Of a stretch of DNA of 7,354 nucleotides, positions 1 to 5,699 are shown piece by piece. Within the stretch, counting starts at the first letter, position 1, and every line of letters starts with the position of its first letter. A program made the position numbers and the translations under genes. The DNA comes from Piscirickettsiaceae bacterium (lineage in GTDB: Bacteria > Pseudomonadota > Gammaproteobacteria > Nitrosococcales > Methylophagaceae): the NCBI GenBank assembly GCA_018646825.1, contig JABGUA010000067.1:1-7354 (forward strand), read 5' to 3'. The notes below the pieces were generated by a model. That model was not told the DNA's origin. It ran no database searches and worked only from the letters and a program-made list of their open reading frames with translations.

Positions 1-65
1 AAGCTAGCTAATGCTGTGAAAATACGAACTCGAGTGATATTAAAATTAGAGACTTGAGTATCCAT
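1..65 (-). CDS. 5' end of an unidentified gene downstream of waaF (runs off the left edge)
   Basis: An ATG at 65-63 on the minus strand begins 5 bases after the waaF stop and stays open to the window edge, giving 21 codons (start MDTQVSNF, then ITRVRIFTALAS). The tight spacing and shared strand suggest the next gene of the same transcript, and genes after waaF in LPS core loci are often other glycosyltransferases, kinases or the O-antigen ligase. The visible residues do not resemble the start of WaaC and are too few to name a family. There is no clear Shine-Dalgarno sequence before this ATG, so the start, and even the reality of the gene, is inferred from position and an uninterrupted frame. 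Confidence 0.45.
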   Translation of the reverse strand, partial: MDTQVSNFNITRVRIFTALAS

Positions 66-70
66 ATTAA

Positions 71-1108
71 CTAGTGGCTGCTTTGAGACTGGGATGTTCT
101 AACGGATGTTAGCACATCACTACTGCTTATATCCACCATACATTTATGATGTTGCTCGGGGCAGGTCCGTTGAAAGCAGGGTCCGCAGTCCACATCAATT
201 TGGGTAATGACCGAATTATCTGATAACGGAGGCGTGAAATTAGGAGAGGTTGGACCATAAATGGCTATTAAGGGTTTTTGTAATGCTGCAGCGATATGCA
301 TTAAGCCCGAATCATTGGAAATAACGGCATTTGCGGTAGCCAATAAATCGATAGCATCCTGAAGTTGTGTTAATCCGCAAAGGTTGATCAGCTGATTATC
401 ATTCTGCTGTGCGGTGAAGTCATTAATTTGATCCGCGATTGCTTTATCAGCTGCAGAGCCGAGGACAAGTACTTGCCAACCCTCATCAATTAAAGCCGTT
501 GTAACCTCAGCATAAGACTCTGCAGGCCATTGTTTAGCGGGTCCAAACTCAGCACCAGGACATATAATTAGTCTTTTTTGTCCAGAGGTCAAAGGAGGTA
601 CTGCAAAACTAGCCTTATTAGCAACCATTTTAGGGGTAGGATAGCTGGGGGGAATCTGAGATTGCTCAGCGGGGTAAGCCAATGAAACGAAACGTTGTAC
701 CATCAGTGGCAATGCGAGTTTATCCAGCGTCCGGATGTCATTTAATAGACCGTAGCGTGCTTCCCCTTTCCAACCAGTCCGGAGTGGAATTTTAGCAAAC
801 CAAGGAATGAGTGCCGATTTCCAGGAGTTTGGTAAAACAATAGCTTGATCGTAGTGTGTTGCTTGAAGTTGTTTTCCAAGGGTACGACGCATCTTTAAAC
901 CAAAGACGCCGTGGCTGATAGGCATCGGAATAGCTTGATTTACCTCAGGCATACGGTCAAGTAAAGGTTTAGTCCATGCGAGCGCTAAAACATCAATAAC
1001 ACAATTCTCTCGCTCAGCTTTGAGCGCCATAAACAACGATTGTGCCATGACCATGTCACCAATCCAGGAAGGACCAATAATTAGGATTTTATACGGATCG
1101 CTTTGCAT
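71..1108 (-). CDS. waaF: ADP-heptose:LPS heptosyltransferase II (WaaF/RfaF)
   Basis: A cytoplasmic GT9-family glycosyltransferase that adds the second L-glycero-D-manno-heptose to the lipopolysaccharide inner core, using ADP-heptose. The 345 residues are close to the 348 of E. coli WaaF. Visible signatures are the N-terminal IGPSWIGDMVMAQSL stretch (residues 11-25) with the conserved Asp at 18, PNSWKSAL (93-100) followed by RTGWKGEARYGLLND (110-124), the nucleotide-sugar segment CPGAEFGPAKQWP (183-195), SNDSGLMHIAAAL (264-276), and a Cys-rich CGPCFQRTCP near 318-327. The start is the only ATG that keeps the ILIIGPSW motif at the usual distance from the N terminus. No strong ribosome binding site precedes it, and it lies 5 bases after the stop of the upstream ZIP gene, so translational coupling is plausible. 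The family call is secure. Heptosyltransferase II rather than I rests on the GPSWIGDMVM and KGEARYG signatures. Confidence 0.95.
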   Translation of the reverse strand: MQSDPYKILIIGPSWIGDMVMAQSLFMALKAERENCVIDVLALAWTKPLLDRMPEVNQAIPMPISHGVFGLKMRRTLGKQLQATHYDQAIVLPNSWKSALIPWFAKIPLRTGWKGEARYGLLNDIRTLDKLALPLMVQRFVSLAYPAEQSQIPPSYPTPKMVANKASFAVPPLTSGQKRLIICPGAEFGPAKQWPAESYAEVTTALIDEGWQVLVLGSAADKAIADQINDFTAQQNDNQLINLCGLTQLQDAIDLLATANAVISNDSGLMHIAAALQKPLIAIYGPTSPNFTPPLSDNSVITQIDVDCGPCFQRTCPEQHHKCMVDISSSDVLTSVRTSQSQSSH

Positions 1109-1113
1109 AGTGC

Positions 1114-1908
1114 TTAATGTAAAGTACTGTGCGTGATAAAAATAAAGATGGTGCCAGCAGCAATCAATAGAACTTGTTGTAATGTTTCGGAAGGTTTGAC
1201 CTTATCGTGTAGGCCTGGGATCAAGTCAGCCACGGCGATATATATGAAACTCGAAGCTGCGACAACGAGGATATAAGGCAAAATATGGTGCATTCCTTCT
1301 AATGCAAAATAGGCCAACAAAGCCCCCGCAACTGTTCCTAAGCTAGATAAGATATTGTAAAGCAGCGCCTTTTTTCGGTTAAAGCCACTATGTAATAAGA
1401 TGACAAAATCACCTAATTCTTGTGGGATCTCATGCGCTGCAATGGCCAATGCCGTCACAATTCCGAGATGAATATCAGTCATAAAAGCGGCAGCAATAAG
1501 GATACCATCCACAAAATTATGAATAGTATCGCCAATTAAAATCAGCGTACCAGCAGCTTGATTATGCTGATGCTTTGTTTGGTCGGTAATTTCGGGCAAA
1601 TGACCATCGCAATGATCATGGTGACAATGGCGCCATAACACCAGTTTTTCCAGAATAAAAAAGGACAGTAAACCCAGTAAAAGGGTTAACCCGATATCAT
1701 GTGGGTCGATGGCGTGTTCATGCTCTAAAGCGTGAGGGAGCAGACCTAGGAAAGAGGCACCAAGCAGAGCGCCAACAGCAAAACTCACTAAGTGAGGCAC
1801 CGCAAAATTGCGTGTATTCTCAGACAACAGCAGAAAACTGGAAGCCAAAATAACACTGGCTATACCGCCTAAAAGGCTAAAACCAATAATCCAGAGCAAT
1901 AATTCCAT
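1114..1908 (-). CDS. ZIP-family divalent metal transporter (LIV-1-like motif set)
   Basis: A 264-residue polytopic inner-membrane protein of the ZIP family, which moves Zn2+ or related divalent metals into the cytoplasm. Hydrophobic segments lie roughly at residues 3-27, 38-58, 73-91, 119-142, 147-171, 181-203, 208-230 and 244-260, matching the eight-helix ZIP fold. The metal-site helices are clear: DTIHNFVDG (127-135) and AAHEIPQELGDF (157-168), with H130, N131, D134, H159, E160, Q163 and E164 as likely ligands or neighbours. The HNFxDG plus HEIPxELGDF combination resembles the LIV-1 subfamily more than E. coli ZupT (HNFPEG). Between helices 3 and 4 is a His/Cys cluster (H94, C95, H96, H97, H99, C100, H103, then H113 and H115) expected to bind metal on the cytoplasmic side. 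The gene follows pgeF after 58 bases and precedes waaF by 5. Substrate (Zn, Fe, Mn, Cd) cannot be decided from sequence. Confidence 0.92.
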   Translation of the reverse strand: MELLLWIIGFSLLGGIASVILASSFLLLSENTRNFAVPHLVSFAVGALLGASFLGLLPHALEHEHAIDPHDIGLTLLLGLLSFFILEKLVLWRHCHHDHCDGHLPEITDQTKHQHNQAAGTLILIGDTIHNFVDGILIAAAFMTDIHLGIVTALAIAAHEIPQELGDFVILLHSGFNRKKALLYNILSSLGTVAGALLAYFALEGMHHILPYILVVAASSFIYIAVADLIPGLHDKVKPSETLQQVLLIAAGTIFIFITHSTLH

Positions 1909-1927
1909 AATCTACTAAACACACAAA

Positions 1928-1954
1928 TTAATTACGGAATTATACCTTAATTAA
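1928..1954 (-). promoter_or_regulatory. Candidate ZIP promoter: TATAAT framed by an AT-rich inverted repeat
   Basis: Read on the minus strand, a perfect -10 hexamer TATAAT occupies 1944-1939, 30 bases before the ZIP start codon. It is flanked by a perfect 7-base inverted repeat: plus-strand arms TTAATTA (1928-1934) and TAATTAA (1948-1954) with a 13-base centre. Two further palindromes are nested here: CTTAATTAAG (1946-1955) and TAATT-4 bases-AATTA (1929-1942). No good -35 hexamer is visible at 16-18 bases. An operator over the -10 would fit metal-dependent repression of a metal importer, but the sequence does not match the Zur or Fur consensus I know, and such palindromes can occur by chance in AT-rich DNA. 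Confidence 0.4.
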
Positions 1955-1966
1955 GTTGAATCAGGT

Positions 1967-2707
1967 CTATGTCGACGCTATCCAAATTAGAGAGGCCATT
2001 CGGCCTGTATTCTTATCGCGGCGATAAGAAAAAAACTGCTCATTGTCTTCAACAGTACAAAAGTTACCGCCATAAATAGCAGTAACGCCTAAAGCATTCA
2101 GTCGTTGGCGAGCTAGCAAATAGATGTCAGCCATAAAGTGGAGGCTATCAGTCTGTTTAAAGGCCAGCTTGGCTTCTGAGGAATGGTCTGTGAAAGCGGT
2201 TACAACATCATGACCAACTTCAAAGTTAGTAGGACCTATTGCCGGACCCAGCCAAATGAGCAAATCATGATTATGGCCTTTAAATTTGCCGATGGCTTGT
2301 TCAATAATACCGTTTGCCAAGCCACGCCAACCCGCGTGAACAGCTGCGACTTGATTGCCCATTTTGTGACAGATTAAAATAGGTAAACAATCTGCAGTCA
2401 TCACAGGACAAACATGGTTCTCCAGTCTGGTGTAAATACCATCAGCAGATATGTTACGTGTCCAATTAACACTATTAATAACACCAACTCCATGATGTTG
2501 AGAAAGCCAGCGTGGCGATTCAGGTAACCCCGCGGCTTTGATTAAATGTTGTCTGTTTTGCTCAACATCGCTAGGTTTGTCGCCGACATGGTCCCCTAAA
2601 TTAAAACTGTTATAGGGTGGAAGACTAATCCCACCATGACGGGGTGTAGTGCAAGCATGAACGTGTTCTGGCGCTGGCCAATCGGGAATAATAAAAGCAG
2701 TTGTCAT
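1967..2707 (-). CDS. pgeF: Peptidoglycan editing factor PgeF (YfiH/DUF152, 'polyphenol oxidase' family)
   Basis: A cytoplasmic member of the YfiH/LACC1 fold, 246 residues against 243 in E. coli YfiH. The E. coli protein removes wrongly added L-serine from UDP-MurNAc and so keeps the peptidoglycan stem peptide correct. Older annotations say laccase, and mammalian LACC1 acts on purine nucleosides. Family landmarks are WPAPEHVHACTTPRHGG (residues 10-26), NLGDHVGD (36-43), the metal/catalytic triad H72 in QHHG, C107 in TADC and H124 in HAGWRG (124-129), and the C-terminal FFSYRRD (215-221). The usual QVHG motif reads QHHG here, so the catalytic His is kept and an extra His precedes it. The start ATG overlaps the stop of the upstream phosphatase as ATGA (2707-2704), which supports both the start and translational coupling. 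Confidence 0.92.
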   Translation of the reverse strand: MTTAFIIPDWPAPEHVHACTTPRHGGISLPPYNSFNLGDHVGDKPSDVEQNRQHLIKAAGLPESPRWLSQHHGVGVINSVNWTRNISADGIYTRLENHVCPVMTADCLPILICHKMGNQVAAVHAGWRGLANGIIEQAIGKFKGHNHDLLIWLGPAIGPTNFEVGHDVVTAFTDHSSEAKLAFKQTDSLHFMADIYLLARQRLNALGVTAIYGGNFCTVEDNEQFFSYRRDKNTGRMASLIWIAST

Positions 2708-3504
2708 ATGTCGCGTTGCAGGCGGCTAAGATAGTTAGACCAGTATTCAAATAGAGACGGGTGAGAAGCGGACAGGGCAGACTTTGGGGTTAAACTGCCA
2801 TCATAGAGCGGTTTGCCATCCAGAGTTTGGACGGCCAAGCCTGTCTCACTCACGATCAATTGGCCTGCGGCATAATCCCATAACTGTTGCCGGCCATGTA
2901 AGTATAAATGCCCGCGGCCTATTGCTAGCCAACATAATTCCAAAGCAATAGAGCCTAAATTACGTTGAGAGCCATAAGGTCTGTCTGCGACTAACTGCAT
3001 TGCAAAATCAGTGGGAAGTCGCTTAAAGTCAACAAGTGCAATAGCCTTATCATGTGGGAGTGCCGGCTCAGAAATCCTGATAGCAACATTATTAAAAAAA
3101 GCACCTTGTCCTTTGTAAGCATGAAAACATTCACGGCGAACGGGGTCATAAATTAAGCCAAATATAATGTTTTGGTTGCTAATGAGGGCCAAAGAAACGC
3201 AGAAAAAGGGAAAGCCGGCCGCAAAATTACTTGTGCCATCGATAGGGTCTAGGCACCATAGAGCTTGGCCAGATTGAAGTAAGTCCTCTTGCTCTGTTGC
3301 CTGCATTTCTTCACCTAATAAGGCGATGTCAGGGTAAGCTGCCTTTAACGCGGTAGTCAGATGGGCTTGCATGACTAAATCAGCTTCTGTCACGATACTG
3401 CCATCCGCTTTATAATGGCGTATAACCTCATTGAAACGAGGTAATAGTTCTTTGTCGCAAGCAGAGATAACAATTTGCTGGAGCATGGCGATATCAATAA
3501 GCAT
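2704..3504 (-). CDS. Inositol-monophosphatase-family phosphatase (SuhB/CysQ-like)
   Basis: A Mg2+-dependent, Li+-sensitive-type phosphatase of the FIG superfamily, presumably cytoplasmic, 266 residues against 267 in E. coli SuhB. Metal and phosphate ligands are visible in order: VTEAD (38-42), GEE (64-66), the signature WCLDPIDGTSNF (83-94) with D86, D89, G90 and T91, and WDYAAG (209-214) with D210. Substrates in this family range from inositol phosphates to PAP, fructose-1,6-bisphosphate and histidinol phosphate, and the sequence does not settle which applies. Orthology to SuhB is possible, but the neighbourhood (pgeF downstream, rsmE divergent) gives no support, so no symbol is assigned. 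The N terminus is uncertain: M7 (codon 3486-3484) starts MLQQIV, which aligns well with the E. coli SuhB N terminus, and neither ATG has a clear ribosome binding site. Confidence 0.9.
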   Translation of the reverse strand: MLIDIAMLQQIVISACDKELLPRFNEVIRHYKADGSIVTEADLVMQAHLTTALKAAYPDIALLGEEMQATEQEDLLQSGQALWCLDPIDGTSNFAAGFPFFCVSLALISNQNIIFGLIYDPVRRECFHAYKGQGAFFNNVAIRISEPALPHDKAIALVDFKRLPTDFAMQLVADRPYGSQRNLGSIALELCWLAIGRGHLYLHGRQQLWDYAAGQLIVSETGLAVQTLDGKPLYDGSLTPKSALSASHPSLFEYWSNYLSRLQRDI

Positions 3505-3510
3505 AATTTG

Positions 3511-3516
3511 AGTATA
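3511..3516 (-). promoter_or_regulatory. Candidate -10 hexamer TATACT for the phosphatase gene run
   Basis: On the minus strand TATACT (5 of 6 matches to TATAAT) lies only 6 bases before the annotated ATG at 3504. No convincing -35 is seen 16-18 bases upstream. If it is used, transcription would begin at or near that ATG, giving a leaderless message or making the internal M7 codon the practical start. Confidence 0.3.
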
Positions 3517-3586
3517 AAGCCTGCCAGTTAACTTATCTATGGTTAAGGCGATGAATAAACTAAACTGATAGCCATAAGATTAAAAC

Positions 3587-3592
3587 AAGAGA
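3587..3592 (+). promoter_or_regulatory. Shine-Dalgarno-like site for rsmE
   Basis: AAGAGA lies 5 bases before the ATG at 3598 and is a moderate match to the ribosome binding consensus. It supports the chosen rsmE start, which also gives the expected MRIPRFY-type N terminus. Confidence 0.5.
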
Positions 3593-3597
3593 TATCA

Positions 3598-4326
3598 ATG
3601 CGAATTCCGCGATTTTACTGCCCAGAATTAGGCTTGGATGACGACGTTATTACGTTGCCAGCACAAGTACATCGTCATGCCGTTCAGGTTTTAAGATTAA
3701 AACCGGGAGCTGAAATCAAGGTATTCGATGGTAAAGGACTAGAATATAACGCTGTCTTACAAACTGCCACCAAGCGTGATTCTACCGCGAAGTTAGAAAA
3801 GCAAACGAGGGTACAAAATGAGTCTCCGCTCTCAATTACGCTGATACAGGGTATTTCGAGAGGGGATAGAATGGATTACACCTTACAAAAAGCCGTCGAA
3901 TTGGGCGTTAATAGGATTGTGCCAGTGGTAACTGCGCGTTGTAATGTGCAACTTTCTGGGGCGCGTGCCGATAAAAAGAGAGAGCATTGGCTAGGGGTGA
4001 TGATTAGTGCCTGCGAGCAAAGTGGCCGAAGCATGATGCCAGAATTAGCTGAAATTGGACACTACGAAACGATGTTGGCAAGCTATAATCAAGGGACAAG
4101 GTTGATTTTAGAACCAACAGGAGAGCATGGCTTAAACGCACTTACCAAGCAAACGGAAGTGATCTTATTAATTGGATCTGAAGGCGGCTTTAGTGAAACA
4201 GAATTACAACAAGCTACTTCATCTGGCTTCCAATCAATACAATTTGGGCCCCGAATATTGCGAACAGAAACAGCAGCGGTGTCAGCCATTGCCGTTTTGC
4301 AAACGTTATGGGGTGATTTAGGCTAA
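3598..4326 (+). CDS. rsmE: 16S rRNA (uracil-1498-N3) methyltransferase RsmE
   Basis: A SPOUT-class, SAM-dependent methyltransferase that makes m3U1498 in helix 44 of 16S rRNA, acting on the assembled 30S subunit as a dimer. The 242 residues match the usual size (243 in E. coli). The N-terminal PUA-like domain (about 1-70) carries HRHAVQVLRLKPG (25-37). The trefoil-knot catalytic domain follows, with QGISRGDRMD (84-93), KAVELGV (98-104), ACEQSGR (138-144), the SAM-binding loop IGSEGGFSETE (192-202) and GPRILRTETA (217-226), all characteristic. It opens the plus-strand run and ends in a TAATG junction with the next gene, so the two are probably translated in a coupled fashion. Nothing is missing or unusual. 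Confidence 0.96.
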   Translation: MRIPRFYCPELGLDDDVITLPAQVHRHAVQVLRLKPGAEIKVFDGKGLEYNAVLQTATKRDSTAKLEKQTRVQNESPLSITLIQGISRGDRMDYTLQKAVELGVNRIVPVVTARCNVQLSGARADKKREHWLGVMISACEQSGRSMMPELAEIGHYETMLASYNQGTRLILEPTGEHGLNALTKQTEVILLIGSEGGFSETELQQATSSGFQSIQFGPRILRTETAAVSAIAVLQTLWGDLG

Positions 4327-4634
4327 TGGAGAATGGAGTAACACTATTACTCATCCTGGCTTTATTGTGGTTTTGGTGGGATAGCAGGGGGGTGGCTGAA
4401 ATAGCCATTCAGGCAGCGAGAAGAAAGTGTGAGCTAGCCGAACTGACGTTTCTAAATGACACGGTAGGTTGGAAGAAAATTCGTTTACAGCGCAACCGGC
4501 AGGGAAGAATGCAACTTCAGCGAACCTATTTTTTTGAGTTTGCTAGCGATATGGCTGAGCGCTACAAAGGCGAAGTCTTGATGCTAGGTAAGCAAGTGAC
4601 TAATATTAAGATGGATGTACATCGCGTTGGGTAG
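4326..4634 (+). CDS. Small DUF3301-family membrane-anchored protein
   Basis: 102 residues matching my recollection of the DUF3301 family, whose function is not known. One N-terminal hydrophobic segment (about 5-18, LLLILALLWFWW region) is followed by a soluble part with the family hallmarks: WWDSRGVAE (17-25), AARRKCE (30-36), FLNDTVGWKKIRLQRNRQGR (42-61), RTYFFEFASD (66-75) and RYKGEVLMLG (79-88). Its start overlaps the rsmE stop by one base (TAATG) with only a weak AGG nearby, so expression probably depends on rsmE translation. It ends 9 bases before the response-regulator gene. Most of the protein should lie on one side of the inner membrane behind a single anchor; with the Arg/Lys-rich soluble part the cytoplasmic side is more likely. 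The family call is from motif memory, not from a search. Confidence 0.8.
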   Translation: MENGVTLLLILALLWFWWDSRGVAEIAIQAARRKCELAELTFLNDTVGWKKIRLQRNRQGRMQLQRTYFFEFASDMAERYKGEVLMLGKQVTNIKMDVHRVG

Positions 4635-4638
4635 GGGG
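4633..4638 (+). promoter_or_regulatory. Strong purine-rich ribosome binding site for the response regulator
   Basis: AGGGGG overlaps the stop codon of the DUF3301 gene and lies 5 bases before the ATG at 4644. It is the strongest Shine-Dalgarno-like site in the window, suggesting the response regulator is translated independently and efficiently within the run. Confidence 0.65.
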
Positions 4639-4643
4639 AAATA

Positions 4644-5693
4644 ATGCAAAAACAAGCATTAATTGTCGATGATTCTCGGGTGGCGCGAATGTCATTAAGA
4701 AAAGTATTGTCATCGCATGATGTTGAAATCACTGAGGCGAGCAGTGCCGAAGAAGCAATTAGCTATCTCGAAACCAGTCAGCGACACCCGGATATTATTT
4801 TTATGGATGTCATGATGGATGGTATGGATGGCCTCAGTGCGACAAAACAGATCAAAGCAAACCCAACATTAAATAATATACCTATTGTTGTTTGTACAGG
4901 AACAGAAACAGAACTGGGTAATGAGAATGCGCTGGCAGCAGGTGCCGTATCCGTATTAACCAAACCGCCCCAAGCGGGTTTAGTCAGTGGCATAATGACG
5001 GCATTAAAAGAAACAACAGTAGAATTAACAAAACAACAATCTGTTGTTGTTAAAGTTGATAAAGCCACGATGACAGCCAAAGTCGTGGACATCATTGAAC
5101 AAAAGTTATTGCCAAAATTAAGCCAACAAGTACACCAGATCGCGAGCGAAACCATAGATAAGGCGAATTTAGTCAACCAAAGCCAATTAAAAAATGAAGT
5201 TGATAAGGTTATACCTGCCTTAAAAGAACAATTATTGGCGACAATCACACAAGAGAGCCTTACTGTTTTACAGCCAATCATTGAGCAACAAGTCAATGAG
5301 GTTATCTCCACGAATGCACAGCAGGCGATAGAATCCATGACAGCAAGTTTGGATCTGTCAGCACAAGTGGCGGATGCTATCGCGATACAAACGGAAAAAA
5401 GCTTAGCGAAACAAGAGCGTCAATTACAATTAGAGTTAGGCATGCAAATTGGTCCCAAAGTAATGTCAGCAGTTGATCAACATCTAGAGAACACATTGGC
5501 TGCAATGATCGCGCCTCTGGTCACTTTACAAGTCGAGAATCACTTGGCGAATCAACCAAAGCCAATAGAGATAGAAACTGATGACGCAGAGGAAAGGCTT
5601 GTGGAAATGACTAAACGTGTCAGTCAATTGAACAGCATTGTTATTGGCCTTGCTGCTGCCGTTGGTGTATTAGCAATCTTCGTTTTAATTTAA
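4644..5693 (+). CDS. Receiver-domain response regulator with helical repeat stalk and C-terminal membrane anchor
   Basis: 349 residues in three parts. Residues 1-122 form a CheY-like receiver with all key positions: acidic pair D9/D10, phospho-acceptor D55 in FMDVMMDGMDG, T85 and K107 in LTKPP. Residues about 123-310 are rich in Gln, Glu, Lys, Val and Ala, predicted helical, and contain five degenerate copies of a proline-centred motif (prolines at 157, 191, 211, 271 and 291). A charged, coiled-coil-like stretch (311-330) leads into one hydrophobic segment (331-349) that ends the protein, as in tail-anchored proteins. No DNA-binding, GGDEF, PilZ, HD or kinase output domain is visible. A plausible role is phosphorylation-controlled recruitment or scaffolding at the inner membrane, but that is inference. 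The gene lies between a DUF3301 gene (9 bases) and prmC (6 bases). The receiver is certain; the output is unknown. Confidence 0.9.
   Translation: MQKQALIVDDSRVARMSLRKVLSSHDVEITEASSAEEAISYLETSQRHPDIIFMDVMMDGMDGLSATKQIKANPTLNNIPIVVCTGTETELGNENALAAGAVSVLTKPPQAGLVSGIMTALKETTVELTKQQSVVVKVDKATMTAKVVDIIEQKLLPKLSQQVHQIASETIDKANLVNQSQLKNEVDKVIPALKEQLLATITQESLTVLQPIIEQQVNEVISTNAQQAIESMTASLDLSAQVADAIAIQTEKSLAKQERQLQLELGMQIGPKVMSAVDQHLENTLAAMIAPLVTLQVENHLANQPKPIEIETDDAEERLVEMTKRVSQLNSIVIGLAAAVGVLAIFVLI
5106..5549 (+). repeat. Five degenerate proline-centred helical repeats within the response regulator
   Basis: Protein-level repeats coded in this stretch follow a pattern of hydrophobic-x-Pro-x-hydrophobic-xxx-Val/Leu-xxx-hydrophobic. 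Copies are LLPKLSQQVHQI (155-166), VIPALKEQLLATI (189-201), LQPIIEQQVNEVI (209-221), IGPKVMSAVDQHL (269-281) and IAPLVTLQVENHL (289-301). Prolines 191, 211, 271 and 291 are spaced by 20, 60 and 20 residues, and the first by 34. The DNA itself is not visibly repeated, so duplication, if that is the origin, is old. Confidence 0.55.
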
Positions 5694-5699
5694 CTATTA

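Larger units (their letters stand above)
3505..3597. promoter_or_regulatory. Divergent intergenic region between the phosphatase gene and rsmE
   Basis: These 93 bases separate the two outward-facing gene runs, so promoters for both are expected here. Beyond the TATACT on the minus strand I find no confident -35/-10 pair for rsmE; weak -10-like hexamers such as TAAACT (3561-3566) and TAAGAT (3575-3580) lack a good partner. No terminator hairpin or long palindrome is present, consistent with a divergent arrangement. Confidence 0.5.

Noticed and set aside
2183..2377. Short plus-strand open frame opposite pgeF
   Set aside because: It lies wholly within the conserved PgeF reading frame and has no recognisable motif or ribosome binding site.
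4089..4408. Two short minus-strand open frames opposite the end of rsmE and the start of the DUF3301 gene
   Set aside because: They overlap conserved coding sequence on the other strand and their translations show no family features.
4644..5010. Reading the receiver as a stand-alone CheY
   Set aside because: The frame continues without interruption for 349 residues to a membrane segment, so the receiver is the N-terminal domain of a longer protein.
5032..5048. Hairpin AACAACA-ATC-TGTTGTT inside the response regulator gene just after the receiver domain
   Set aside because: The stem is AT-rich and short, and it comes from Gln and Val codons (QQSVVV) in coding sequence; no T-run or regulatory context supports a role.
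4778..5338. A 186-codon open frame on the minus strand, antisense to the response regulator
   Set aside because: The translation is rich in Cys, Ser, Thr and Phe with no domain, and it lies entirely opposite a convincing gene with a strong ribosome binding site; it is a by-product of that gene's codon use.
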